A DNA stretch of 64,000 nucleotides from Tolypeutes matacus. Its lineage: Eukaryota; Chordata; Mammalia; Cingulata; Chlamyphoridae. Made by a program: the position numbers and the translations under genes. Location of the stretch: contig JAKSZT010037307.1 of the NCBI GenBank assembly GCA_026826555.1, positions 2,681,879-2,745,878 of the forward strand, written 5' to 3'. This document shows, one piece after another, positions 30,480-48,679 of the stretch (position 1 is its first letter; each line of letters opens with the position of its first letter). The notes under the pieces are model-generated. The model was not told the origin of the DNA. It did no database searches and was given only the letters and a program-made list of their open reading frames with translations.

Positions 30480-31760
30480 TAGTACCCCTCAGCTTCAGTT
30501 GGACTTGGGGATGGTGGTGAGCAGAGGGAGCTCCTGGAGAAAGCTAACCCAGTGACCAATGTCAGTTTTTCCTGCGGGGACAACAGCACCAGGGCTGTGT
30601 GGGATTGCTGGCCATGGAGTGGAGCCTGGAGAGCTGGGTCTGCGGCCCTGCAGGAATGGTGGAATTGCCAAGCTGGGTGCTGGTGCTGGCTGCTGTGATA
30701 ACTGCTGGAGGGCCTGCTGGGCACGGGCTGCGACAAGGTTGTGCTGGGCTTTGCTGTGTGCAGCCCCAATTTTCTGGGAGCCTGGTCTCCGGCAGTCTGC
30801 AGGTGCTGGGCACACTGATCAGAGGGCTCTGTCTGCCCCTGACTGCAGTCCTGTTGCTACTGAGCCTGCCACACTACTTCTGTGGCATCTGCACAAGGCT
30901 GCCACGGCCACCAGCACCACTCTATTACTTCTGTGCTGTTGACCTTTGCCACAGGGATGTGTCCCCTGCTTCTTCCCACACTGCAGTTGGGCCTTTCTCA
31001 CACTGTCTGGCTTCTCTCCTTGGTCACTCTTCTCTTGACTTCCCTGGAAGCAGTTCCAGTAGCCCCTGCAGGCAGGCTGATCCTTATGGCTGGACCCACA
31101 CAACCTCATGGTCCTCTGTGCAGGTGGCAGGGCTCCGGATGACTGGCTGGCCACCACTGGTACCTGCCACTGCCACTGGTGACCTGGAGCCACAGGGTCC
31201 ACAGAATAGGTACCAACCATGAGGGAGCTAGGTAGGAGGTGTAGGCAGACCCCTTCCCCACTAAAGGGGCCACCACCAAACTTGCAGGCCTCGGAGATGG
31301 TGCTGCAACGATTGGTACCGGGGCTGGGGGTTGAACACGGGATCTTATATGCAGGAAGCTGGCGCTCAACCACTGAACCACATCAGCTCCCCTGAGTTGG
31401 CCTTTTTCATTTGTTTGCTTGTTTGTTTTTTCGTTTTTAGGAGGCACCGGGGACTGAACCCGGGACCTCCCATGTCAGAAGCAGGTGCTCAACTGTTTGA
31501 GCCACATCCGCTGCCTGCAATGGATCCTTAAGTGATATCAGGTGCAGAGGAGACTGGCAGTGGCGGGCACTCTACGTGGCTCTGATCATCATGGCATGCA
31601 TGTGATGGGCTGGGCACCTGCAGCCTCAGTACAGGGCTGGTGTGGCTATAGCTCTGCTTCCTGATGCCTGTCTCTGGCACCACTGGGCTGCATCTCTGTT
31701 CATGCTTGCACCTGGCCTTCTATGTGCAGAGACTCCAGGGCTGTGCTGGGTATGAGGCTG
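30480..31760 (+). other. Unidentified coding-like relic interrupted by a SINE
   Basis: A 207-codon open frame at 30599-31222 encodes two hydrophobic stretches (WVLVLAAVITAG and LPLTAVLLLLSLPHYFCGIC) and many cysteines. Beyond a SINE at 31310-31516 another hydrophobic piece appears (ALYVALIIMACM, followed by a stop at about 31602). This could be a decayed membrane-protein gene or chance in Leu-rich sequence. I do not recognise the family, and no splice-conserved structure is evident. Confidence 0.2.
31310..31516 (-). repeat. Dimeric tRNA-derived SINE
   Basis: Two tRNA-like units in the same (minus) orientation are joined by a linker with gtttgcttgtttgtttttt: one at 31436-31516 and one at 31310-31392. 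Each has its own A and B box remnants (gagccacatccgctgcc, gaaccacatcagctccc). The same dimer occurs at 49266-49598 and 56232-56465. Confidence 0.85.
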
Positions 31761-32436
31761 GGGCAACAGGGAGATGGGAAGCCCCAGAACACAAGGCTGG
31801 ATCTGGACAGAACATGGCATGGAACTTGGTCATTTGTGGTTTGTGGCCACAAAGCAGGACACAGAATTTAAATAGATTGCCATCAGGATCCTACCCGGTC
31901 CTTGAAGGTCCAGAAATTTAAGCCATGCCAAGGTCTCCAAGAGCTTAAACCGCAGTCTCAAATTTGGGGATCCCCTCATCACACCCCACCGCCCAGCAGC
32001 AGCTCCAGTTTCCCCAACCCCCACACAGAGAAGGGGGTTTTCTCTTAGCCTGAAGACACCCAGCAGGTCCTAGGAATCCAGTGAGAGACTGAGTGGGGTG
32101 GGAGCAAGGGGGGAACCCTCAAGGACAATAGCCATAATCTTGAGGATTCCATCTTCCTCTGCCCCAAACTATCCCAACCTCAATAAAATATCCTCTAAGA
32201 CCTGCAAATAGTTTCAAGATCGGATTTTCTGTGGTTTGTGTAATATTTGCGTGCTTTGGCAAGGGGGTATGTGTCAGGAGCTTTTAAACCAAATCATCAC
32301 AGAACCCCAGTGATATCCGATCTGGCCCAAACTCCTCCCTCTCCTGGCCGGGTATGTCAGAGGGTGCCAGGGTGAGTGCCTGAAAAGTGCTGGACACCTC
32401 CATCGGCCATTCAGCACATTTTCCGTGCTGTAGTCT

Positions 32437-32770
32437 TTTTTTAAAAAATTGATTTATTCATTTCTTGCCCCCGTTGTTTTGTGCTTAGTCTGCTCTCTGT
32501 GTGTTCTTCTATGCTTGTCTTCTCTTTAGGCCGGACCATGAACCGATCCTGGGATCCTCTGGAGTGGGAGAGAAGCGCTCAATCTCTTGCGCCACCTCAG
32601 CTCTCTGGTCTGCTGTGTCTCTCTGTGTCTCTTTTTGTTGTGTCATCTTGCTGTGCCAGCTCTCCCCAGGGGCCAGCACTCCAGCTTGCCTTTCACCAGG
32701 AGGCCCCCGGAATGGAACCCTGGACCATATGGTAGATGGAAGCCCAATTGCTTGAGCCACATCCCTTTTC
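32437..32770 (-). repeat. Long DAS-type SINE
   Basis: On the minus strand a tRNA-like head (ggatgtggctcaagcaattggg, then a diverged B box) is followed by the middle block gacacagagagacacagcagac and the tail taaatcaatttttt. This is the long subfamily with the extended middle. It lies about 230 bases upstream of the QARS1 CpG-rich promoter. Confidence 0.85.
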
Positions 32771-33079
32771 CTGTGCTTCATTTTGCGTCACTGTTTCCAT
32801 GACAACTCCAAAGCCATGATGACAAAAACGCGATAGGGACCAACTATCACATTTGCTCCTTGAGAAGTGTACTAGGATGGATCCCAGGGCGGGAGGAGAA
32901 AAGTCAAAGCGCAGAAGCCACGCCTGCATCAGCCTCCTGCCTCGGTGCTGAGTAAACAGCCTCTCTCCAGGCAAATCTCCCCTAGAGTCCAGCGCGACCC
33001 TGCCTCCAGTCCCCGCGCCTCGCCTTCAGGTGGCCGCAGGCCAGAGTCACGGAAGCGGAAATGCAGCGCCGGGTGGGAC

Positions 33080-33229
33080 GCCCCGCTCCCGCCCCAGAAA
33101 GGGCCCATTGGCTCTCCCCCGCCGCTCCGCTCTCCTATTGGCCAGTGGGCGAATGCCAATGCGCAGCTCGGCCCCCACGGTTTTTTTTTTTTTTTTCTTT
33201 CTCTTTTTCTCGTTTCCGGTGTACCGGCG
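33080..33229 (+). promoter_or_regulatory. QARS1: QARS1 promoter with twin CCAAT boxes and T-rich start region
   Basis: Two inverted CCAAT words (attgg at 33107-33111 and 33137-33141) are 30 bases apart in CpG-rich sequence. They are followed by a near-pure pyrimidine tract (33181-33212) and tttccggtg, an ETS-like word on the minus strand, about 20 bases before the start codon. A pyrimidine-rich start region is common in translation-machinery genes. The exact start site is inferred to lie at or just after the tract. Confidence 0.65.
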
Positions 33230-39827
<6,598 letters not shown>

Positions 39828-39899
39828 ACTGGAGACCCAGTGAACCTACCCCTTGGTCCTAGGAGCTGAGGATATCCTCTCCACCCCAGACTCCCTGTC

Positions 39900-39905
39900 A
39901 ATAAA
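39900..39905 (+). terminator. QARS1: QARS1 poly(A) signal AATAAA
   Basis: AATAAA is 73 bases after the stop codon, giving a 3' UTR of about 90 nt, followed by a t- and g-rich element near 39925. Confidence 0.9.
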
Positions 39906-39929
39906 GAACAGCAAAATCCCCCTGGAGTC

Positions 39930-40860
39930 TGTGTTATATACGCATCTGCCCTCCCAGCCTTTGAGGGCTCTGGAGACATGCTGCTTGTGTGTGGGGTGTG
40001 TGTACCCTGCGCACATACTGTCCATGAGAATGGACTTCCCTAGCTGGAGCAGCACTGACAGCTTTGAAACCTCTGGTGCACTTCTTGGTGGTCAAGGGCA
40101 GGGCCTGATTCTATTATATTTTTTAAAATTTTGCCTTATTTTTAATTTTTCTTTTTTGATTCTATATCTTCTGCACCTGGTCTGAGGGAGTGGTGGGCCC
40201 TGGGGTACTGCCTGGCCTTCGGCAGCCCTTTGCCATAAGGATCTGGAAAGTTTGTGTCTACCTGGAGGCCTAGGCAGGTGAAGAGAGGCCTGGCACCCAG
40301 TCTGATCATTCAGCAAATACTTATTGTCTATTATGTGCTAGGCACAGTGAGATAAGCCAGAAATGCTGCAGTGACTTTCCAAATTCACCAGCTTGTGGGG
40401 GAGACAAAGGCGACCAGGCACCATGTGGGAGAGGCCTCACTAGGGTCTATGTGGGGTTGGGAAGTTCCAGACCCAGGCTGGGCCTCAGCAAAAGACTTCT
40501 TCCCAGAAGTGACTTCTGAGGGGAACGCAAAGGACTAGGGGGAGTTTGCCAGGGAAGGAGGAACAAGTGCAAAGACCCGAAGATAAGCAGGAGCCACGCA
40601 GGCTGCTCCACCTCCGGGGTGTGCTTGGGGGGTGGGCTGCTGGTGAGGCCTGCATGTATCTGCAGCTTTAATGGCCTCCACATTTTTCCTGTATACAAAC
40701 ACCCGGCCACCCGATGCCCCCTTTAAGGTGGACCAGACGACGGCAGGCCGGACTCGGACGCGGCAGGTGGCGGGGGTTCCAAACACTGGGACCTCCCCTA
40801 GGTGAGCGACCTAGGGGCTTCTCGGGCGGGGCGCAGCGACGAACACCGGCCTTAGGCTAG
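39930..40860. other. QARS1-QRICH1 intergenic region
   Basis: About 0.9 kb between the QARS1 3' end and the QRICH1 CpG island. It holds an AT-rich patch at 40118-40162 and an L2-like fragment at about 40305-40400. The 40650-40800 part becomes gradually CpG-richer. No gene is seen. Confidence 0.6.
40305..40400 (+). repeat. L2-like LINE fragment
   Basis: The words attcagcaaatacttattg, tattatgtgctaggcac and gaaatgctgcagtga follow the order of the LINE2 3' region as I recall it (a conserved tatgtgccaggcac block followed by a cagcagtga block). Confidence 0.55.
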
Positions 40861-41342
40861 GGGCTTGTGGCGGGCCACCTTAAGCGAGAGGCCGGGCCAG
40901 GCCGGGCTCCGCCCCGCGTGGGGCTGCGCGGCCCAAGGAGGCCCTGGTGGGCGGTGGAAGGTGGGTCCAAGCAACGAGCTTGGAGCCCCGGCCGAGCCCG
41001 GAGCCTGCCCACGTTCCACGGCTAAGCCCGGACTCCTCCCCGCACGCCCCACTGAGCCCCGCTCGCCGCCCTCACAGCCTGAGGCGCGGCTTCCCTCACC
41101 GGCTGAAGCGTTCCCTTTAAGTCTGGCCGGGAGGCACTCCCAGCTCTCGCGGGATCGGATACTCAGGTTCTCGCGAGAGGAGTATTCGGCACCCATTGGC
41201 TGCAGGGGTTGAATGTAAGATGGCGCTCAGGGAGCTGTGAGGGGAAAATCCTGTTGGTCTTGGAGCAGCGACAGCAAAACCGAGGCCCCAGGCGGTTCGG
41301 CGGGGCCGGAGGGCAGAGCGGCGGCGGCGGCGACGTCGCCGG
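40860..41342 (+). promoter_or_regulatory. QRICH1: QRICH1 CpG-island promoter and non-coding exon 1
   Basis: The CpG island runs from about 40.86 to 42.15 kb. The palindrome TCTCGCGAGA at 41169-41178, an inverted CCAAT (cattgg) at about 41194 and a YY1-type word aagatggcgct at 41218-41228 are closely spaced, the usual order around a start site of a TATA-less housekeeping gene. The strong donor gtgagt at 41343 ends the presumed non-coding exon 1 after a cggcggcggcgg run. The start site is inferred at about 41190-41230. Confidence 0.75.
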
Positions 41343-43884
41343 GTGAGTGCTCTGGCGGGAACAGGGTGCGTCGAGGCTGCGGGCCCGGCTTTGCTGGCCC
41401 ACCCCACACAACGGCGGGCGGAGGCGGGCGGGTCGTGGCCGCTGGGCCTAGGAGACGTCGGGGCGGCCCCGGAGCCAAGAACGTCCTGGGCCCGCGCGTC
41501 CCCTGCCCGTATGTGGGGGAAGGGTGGGCTGGCGATTCGGGTGGGCGCGGCGCGCGCGCGCTGGTGTTCGCGCGCGGCCGAGTCCGTGTGTACGCGCGGG
41601 GGCGCGCGCGCTGTGCGGCCCTTTTGGTGCGCGTGGCCGCTGACGTGCGCGTCCCCGTCCCGGATATCTTCGCTCCCGGAGCTCGGAACCGTGGACCAGA
41701 GTGGTTTTCCGGGGCGCGCGCCCGCCCGCGACCCCCGGATTTGGGGCGCGCGCCCTGCTGTTGGGTGGTGGCGTCGCCGCGAGAGCGCGCAGGGCGCCTT
41801 TGCTGCGCTGAGGGGGCGGCAAGCCCGCGGCTAGCTGGACGATTGCTGGTTGGGCCCTTCCTGCTCCCGAGGCTGGTGACGTCCCAGGGCCTCCGTGGCT
41901 TGGTTCTGGGAAGAACCCAACCGGCTCTGGCGACTGGCTTGCGGCCCCGCTCATCTGTGAGGCGGGTGAGATTGCCCGTTCTCCCTCAGAAATGCGGCGA
42001 CCCGAGGCCCAAGTGTCGGGTGGGTGCTTGGGGAGGGCGCTGTGCCCGGCTTCGGAGACCGAGCTCTGCTGGCCTGCGAGGGAAGCGAGATGGCCCCCAT
42101 CCCTCCCCCATCCCCCGTCTACTCACCTTGTTCTGGTGCTTTGTGCTGGGGGGGAAAGGTTAATCCTAGAAGGCCTTTCAGAAGTGTGCCTTCTTGTTAT
42201 TAGAAACTAATTTTTCCATAAGCGCAACTCCTACACGTCACCACCTGCGCGCTCCGGAACGGGATCCTCTTCTGTGGACCGTGTGAAACCCTCCGAGCTC
42301 TAAAATGCCACTTTAAATCCTTCAGTGCAGCCTTTTCTTCTGCGTGGGTGGGAGGGGCTTGCAGTCTATTAGACTGTGGACTCGGTTGCCTGAGCCAAAA
42401 GTTGCCCAAAACAAAATTGAAGAACCTGAGAGATAGTGCTTTGCCTTTGTTTAATTCCAAAATTTCCCAGCAAAAAATACCTAAAATCTGTCTGTGCAAA
42501 AATTTCTAAAATCTCTGCAAACCCCACTTTTGATTTAGGGTTTCAGTCCTTCTCAGCTCTTTTTTCAACCCCAGTATTGTGTTCCGGTGCCAGATTTGTT
42601 TTAGAGAAATTTCCCCCTAAGACAAAATACCTACTAGTTTGTTTTACATTGTTGCTTCCTTAAGTTTAAGGAAAGGGAAGTTAAGTCGAGGTAAAATTGC
42701 CATCACATTTGATAATGATGGGGGTAGTTCTAATATCCTGTATTATTTTAAGAACAAAGTTAAAATTTAAAAAAAGGCTGAGGATGGAAGGAACTTCTTT
42801 GTTCTATCTTCTTCAGAATGTTACAAGTCTTAAGAACTCAGGACAAGCAGCAGAAATACATGCAGCATGGTGACTGGTGAGTTAAATCGTTCATATGCTG
42901 GAGATATGTGTGCACAGATTTTTTTCTGATAATACTGAAATATTACAAGTTCTGTCAGTCATACTTGGTGCTGTCTGCCAGAAACTACTGGGTGCTGAAA
43001 AATTGAAAATGTGGGAGAACTGCATCTCTGAATTCAGTCACAGGTTGCTTCTTGGATGGCTTTAACATGACAAGGTATTATTAGCTTTTCTAAGGAACTA
43101 AATAGTTCAGAGAAAAAGCAGTCAAATTTATCCAGGAGATATTTAAAATTTTAATATACCTTTTAGGACTATTTGTTCTGGAATATCCTTGTTTGTAACT
43201 ATTAAGTTTGAGACCTGTCATCTTGTTTGTAAATAATGTTTTCATTACTTCACCATCTAAATTTTACCTATTAGGAAATGACCTTTTTCTAGTCTTCTGA
43301 CGAGTAATTTGTGAACCCTCTGTGTTTCACATTCCATGTCCTCCTTATGTTGCCATTTCAAACAGAAGATCATACAATGGTTGAATTTCCTTGTAAATTT
43401 GGATTGCCTTTTCCAAAAAAGGTAACCAAGGTCAGGGGCTTTTGGAGTGTTTATTCTCCTTTATGGCCACTTCAAAACCAGGGTTGTCTTTTAGGTTTGC
43501 ATCTGTTCTTTTTAATTTAATCAGTTGTGGTTTGTCTTGATGTGCCATGTTTCTTACTTGTCTATTTTTTAAATGGCTATCCTTTATCTGTAATGGTTTT
43601 TTATTTCTCAGTTAAACTCAGAGATGTTTCTTTTCTGTTACTTTGTATTTAGTTACCCTGCATTTTGTTCCAGATGTTTTGCTTCACTTAAATACTCCCT
43701 TTGTTTTTCCTAATTTCCACATTGGATTGTGATTTCTGTTATTAAACTGAAGTGGCTGCATCAAGAAATGATAGGTTAACCTCTTGCTTTGCTGACATGG
43801 TATGGGGGTGGGGGTGGGAGTAGAGGATGGAACTGGTGGGCTGTGTCAGAAAGCTGACTTTCTTTTTTTTTTTTAATTTGTGAA

Positions 43885-44516
43885 ATACCTAGGTATATAA
43901 ATTCAGATGATCTGTGTACAGCTTAATGAAAAACTAAAGTGGACCCCTGTGTGACTACCAGCTAGTCAAGAAATAGAATAATGCCAGCACCCCTGAACTC
44001 TACACATGTCCCTTCTTGGTCACAGCTTCTCAACCCCTGGGGATAACTACTATTTTGGCTTCTCTGATAATTACTTTCTTGGTTTTTCTTTTTCTGTCTT
44101 TGCATTTTTTTAATTTCTTCTTATTTATTTACTCATTTTTATCTTTGCATTTTTAAACAACATAGTTTAGTTTTGCTTGCTTTTAAATTTTGCATAAATG
44201 GATCACATTGTGTGTATTCTTTTGTGTCGTCTTTTAGCATTATAGTTGGGAAATTCACCCACATCGTGTGTAGCTATTCGTTCCCTTTCTGTATAGTATT
44301 CTGCTGTATGAATATACCACAATTTATCTGGTCCTCTATTGCCCTAGATTGCGTCCAGTTTCATTAGCAATGCTGTTATGACGCTTAGTACTCTCCTACT
44401 TGTGTATGTCATATATACCTAGGGATAGAATTGCTGGGTCATATGGAATCGGTACTTTCAACTTTCACTAGATATGCAGATGATTGTGTCAATTTACAGC
44501 CACTCAATCCTTGGTA
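43885..44516 (-). repeat. Old L1 3'-end sequence, antisense
   Basis: Words such as catttttaaacaacatag, ataaatggatcacattgtg, gtatgaatataccacaattta and gggatagaattgctgggtcatatgg match the typical antisense reading of mammalian L1 3' regions. It runs up to the SINE insertion at 44531. The subfamily is not determined. Confidence 0.65.
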
Positions 44517-44530
44517 GGAATGTGAATTTT

Positions 44531-44710
44531 TTTTTTTTTTAAGATTTTATTTATTTATTCATTTATCCCCCCCTTGCTGCTTGTGCTCGCTGGGTCAGCT
44601 AACCACGCCATGCGGGCAGGCTTGCCTTCACCAGGAGGCCCCGGGAACCGAACCTGGGGCCTCCCATATGGTAAACGGGAGCCCTACTGATTGAGCCACA
44701 GCTGCTTCCC
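44531..44710 (-). repeat. DAS-type SINE, intact
   Basis: The minus strand carries the A box gtggctcaatcagtagggc, the B box ggttcggttccc, the middle block gctgacccagcgagcacaagcagcaag and an aataaataaataaaatctt tail. The repeat ggaatgtgaatttt flanks it at 44517-44530 and 44711-44724. It is inserted at the end of the older L1 sequence. Confidence 0.95.
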
Positions 44711-45142
44711 GGAATGTGAATTTTAAGTTCCTGGTTGAAAGTGTGTGTTATCCAAAAATAGAACCATGATGAAAATGCCCTTCAATCAGGGACTCCCAGC
44801 AAAGCCATGGGGCAGATGAATGGCCCAATGGGAACCCTCTAATGGGCTAGTATCTTTAAGAACAGAAATATGTCTCCTGCTGTGCTTCTTGGGGATGGCT
44901 CTTTATGTTAATTAGGACAAATGTTCCTGTAACTCCTTAAAATGGAAAATGGAAATTGATTTTTTTTTCTTATGAATGTGTTCTTCGAACCAGACATACT
45001 AATGAGGAGTCATTGCTAGAGTAGATATGAGCCTTGAGAGGGGCCCAAGAACATGACTGCTAGGTAGAGAAAGAATGAGGCGGCTCTGAGGCAGCCCTAT
45101 TTTCTTCTCTTGGTCCATCACCTATTCAAGACTCAATCTTTG

Positions 45143-45329
45143 GAAGCGGCTGTGGCTCAATCAGTAGGGCTCCCGTTTACCATATGGGAGGCCCCGGGTT
45201 CGGTTCCCCGGGCCTCCTGGTGAAGGCAGGCCCGCCCGCACGGCATGGTTAGCTGACCCAGCGAGCACAAGCAGCAAGGGGGGGATAGATGAATAAATAA
45301 ATAAAATCTTTAAAAAAAAAAAAAAAAAA
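45143..45329 (+). repeat. DAS-type SINE, intact
   Basis: Same subfamily as 44531-44710 but on the plus strand, ending in a pure A run. The target duplication gactcaatctttg is at about 45130-45142 and 45330-45342. It makes an inverted pair with the 44531 copy about 430 bases away. Confidence 0.95.
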
Positions 45330-46295
45330 GACTCAATCTTTGCAGAACTCTATGGGGAGCAAGGAAGAAGTATCAGATAACAGAATTAGGTGTGATTCTT
45401 GTGAATACTTATGCCTTCCCTTAGTACCTGAATGGGAAAAAGAAAAGTCAGCAAACAGACCTATAGAAATGTAATAGATTTTTGTTTGGGAGTAACCTTT
45501 ATCCAGTGATATCATCTTGTGTTCTAGGATAACTCCTTATAAAAATAAGGATAACTAAAGTATTGAAGATCAGCTTAAGCTCCAGTAGAAGGTCATACAG
45601 GGTGATCTGTATGGGCATACTAATGAAAATCTCCTGGGTCTGTTGATGGGGAGGGCTGGCTAGTCAGTTTTTTGTCTTGCAAAACAGCTATACTAAAGCA
45701 TTTAGAAGCAAATGCTTGTTTACTAAGCCCCTTCCAATGAGTGCCAGAATGTTTCACCCTTTCGTTCCATTACTAATCTCATGTGACTCCCGGAAATTGG
45801 GAGTAATCAACTATCCCTCCAACTTCGTGTTTTTCAGAAGTATTTTAATTAATTTCTTTACTGCTCCTTGCCAAGTCTTTGATTTGAGTTAAGAATATTT
45901 TGTCTGTTTGAGATTGTAGAGGGTAGTTTCATCAGGTTTCTCCATTTCTGTTTCTCCATTTCTGTTTCTCTGTTACCAGGTAGGCTCAGACTTGGGTGTC
46001 TTGAAGAAGTTAACAAATTTCATTATTATGCAAGTTTCTGGTGCTTAATAGTTTTGCTTGTTTTTAAGAGTTTTGGATTTTGAGAGAAAATAATACTACA
46101 ATCAATGGAAATTGTTATTTATCCTAACTGAATCTTTCTGACTTGCTATAGGGCATTTAGTTTTCTCTTCTATGAGTTATGTTTGTAACTCTCTTTTGAC
46201 TTATAGGCCTTTTGAGATAGTGTCTTTTACTGTTAATGCAATACAGCTACTATACAGAAAAAGATAACTTTTTTATGGATAGGAGGCTTTTTAAA

Positions 46296-46432
46296 AATGA
46301 AAAAAAATTTTTTATTGTAGCAAAATATATATGACAATATTTACCATTTTAACTGTTAAGTGTACAATTCAGTGACATTATGTACTTTCACAATCTTGTA
46401 CAATCACCACCACTATCTGTTCCCAAAAGATG
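46296..46432 (-). repeat. L1 3'-end fragment, antisense
   Basis: The stretch attgtagcaaaatatatatg, then taccattttaactgttaagtgtacaattcagtg and acaatcaccaccactatctg follows the well-known antisense L1 3' end word order. Confidence 0.6.
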
Positions 46433-48286
46433 ACTTTTTAATTATGTTTTTGGTTTAATATAAATTGTGGAAAATACAGGAGAATATTAAATATGAAGAA
46501 ATTTTAATCCTCTGTGGTTCCTAGCATAACCACTGTTAGCATTTTGATGCGTTTCTTGCCAGTCCTTTTTTGTTGTTTCTTTTACATACATAATTAAACA
46601 AAACTGGGATATAGAAATATAGTTGTATTCCTTTTTACATACATTAAATAGAGGAAGAAATCCATCACCACTATTGAGAATTTGTTTCACTTCTTAATGT
46701 TTTTCTTTACTCACTGACTAGTCTAAAATATTTAAATATTTTCCTGAAGCTTTTATCAATTTTGCTCTTGAAAAAAAGAGAATTGAAGGAGGACCGGAGT
46801 GTGTGGATGTGGGGATGGATGTTCACATCTTGAATGTGGAGCTGCACCCAGCAAAGTTAGGGTCACGGGTGACTTTGGAGATGCTTATAGATTTTAATGG
46901 CATCTGCTCGTGGTGCTTTGACACGTTGTATAATTTTACAGGGCTATTGTTAATTATACAGTTAAATTTCTGGTGATTAGTTTATAGTTACTCTTCAGGA
47001 ATTCTTTTCTTTTGTCTTCATTTTCATTTTGGATAGCTTAGAAGTACATCGACAAATTCTTTGCCACTTGAAAAATCAGTAGCGGTCAGCCCCTTCAGCA
47101 GTCTCCTATTCCTATTTTTCTTCTATAATAAATTAACTTTCAGGTTTTATTTTTTCCTATGTAATAAAATTATTTTCCATTCCTCAGGATGTTAGTCCTA
47201 TATTTTGGGCCAGCCACAAGTATAGGATTTGGTCAGGTTGCTATGGATTCTGTGGATTTGCTAGCAAAGCAGGGACTTTGGGAGTAATGTTCATACTGAA
47301 GTCTCTTTCAGGAAGACAAATGGCTGGAGCCAGAACTTTTGACTGAAAGTAATCTTGGCTAGGACTTCCTGGAGTAGGCTGGAGTCAGTCTGGCCATCCC
47401 ATAGCTGCATCCACCTATGGAAGGCCACTGTCCTGTGGGGATTGAGGCTCTTCTGGGATGTCTCCTCATGTGGATCATGGCTCCAGAAATTCTGGACTAA
47501 ATCTCTTTGGAGCCATCCATAGTTAACCCCACATGCTGTAGCCAGAACCAGACAGCAGAACTTGAATTGGACACTTTGCCTTTGATACTAAGGCAGGAAC
47601 AGAGCCAGGGGAAAGTCGTAAAAATTTTTAGGGCTTTCTTCTGGGGGGTGTGGTGGGACTGGTGTGTCATTCTTTTCTGTTAAGATTTCTGTTCTATTAA
47701 ACTTGTACTTATATGTCAGACCCTGAACATGATTGATTACTTTGTGTTTGTAGAATTATATCTTTCATTCTAGAAATAAAACAAACAGAAAAATCCTCTG
47801 GTCATAGAAATTCATATAGCATTTGCCTAGAAATAATTTATTTTAAAATTCTCATTCAATTGGAATATTTGTCAAGTTAATAAAATGGTTTCAGTTCTCC
47901 TTGTTTTGCTGTTGCCAAGTCCTCTTCCTTCCCTCTTTGAGGACTTTCCCCTTGAGTCTTTTGGAAACTGGCCCTTCCTGTAGATTGCAGGGTGGCTGTG
48001 CTGGAAGATTTGAATGCTGCTCCCTCTTAGGAGTGCCTTCCAGTAATCAGGTACACCTTTCGTATCCTTACTTACATGGGAGTGATGTGTGTGTGTGTGA
48101 AGGTCTTTTGGGGGTGGGGTGGGATGGAGATTGTGCCTCTAAATGGTGCTCATGTGTCAGGTCAAATGCTGACTTGTATATTCAATTCATTCATCGGGAT
48201 ATGTCATTCTGGTGGATACTGTCAAGTGGACAGTTTAAATGACAAGAAATGAGATGTTTAAGTATATCTTTAAAAAGCTATGTAGG

Positions 48287-48470
48287 GGGAAGCGGCTGTG
48301 GCTCAATCAGTGGGGCTCCTGTTTACCATATGGGAGGCCCTGGGTTCGGTTCCCGGGGCCTCCTGGTGGGGGCGGGCCCGCCCGCACGGCGTGGTTGGCT
48401 GGCCCGGGAGCGCGGGCGGCAGGGGGGGGATAAATGAATAAATAAATAAAATCTTTAAAAAAAAAAAAAA
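48287..48470 (+). repeat. DAS-type SINE, GC-rich variant
   Basis: The head and tail match the intact copies, but the middle is unusually GC-rich (tggcccgggagcgcgggcggcaggg instead of tgacccagcgagcacaagcagcaagg). The repeat aaaaagctatgtagg flanks it at about 48272-48286 and 48468-48482. Confidence 0.93.
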
Positions 48471-48679
48471 AAGCTATGTAGGTGCTCATAGCAAAAAAAA
48501 AAAAAAAAAAAAAAAATTGGCTGGCAGGAATTGGTGGGAGGAGGATAGGGTGATTTAAATGCCCTAAACTCACCTTTCCTAAAAAAGAGGTAATAGATAA
48601 ATATTTAAAGTAGGTAGATCAAGAACCAGAGGTTAAAGCATGCTTAATCTCCAGTGAAACTGAGTTAACCTCCAGTAGA

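Larger units (their letters stand above)
28920..33000. other. USP19-QARS1 intergenic region
   Basis: After the distal USP19 3' UTR this region holds three SINE loci, a (TG)n-rich patch at 29336-29362 and a coding-like relic of unknown identity (30480-31760), described separately. I recognised no intact gene. Human has no annotated protein gene in this gap that I recall. Confidence 0.6.

Noticed and set aside
41237..42163. 308-codon open frame starting in QRICH1 exon 1
   Set aside because: It crosses the exon 1 donor into CpG island. Arg/Gly/Ala/Pro richness is what GC-rich DNA gives in any frame.
47000..48100. Possible LTR or DNA transposon in QRICH1 intron 1
   Set aside because: Some word repetition (tctggccatccc, gagtaggctgg) but no terminal repeats, TG...CA ends or target duplication could be found.
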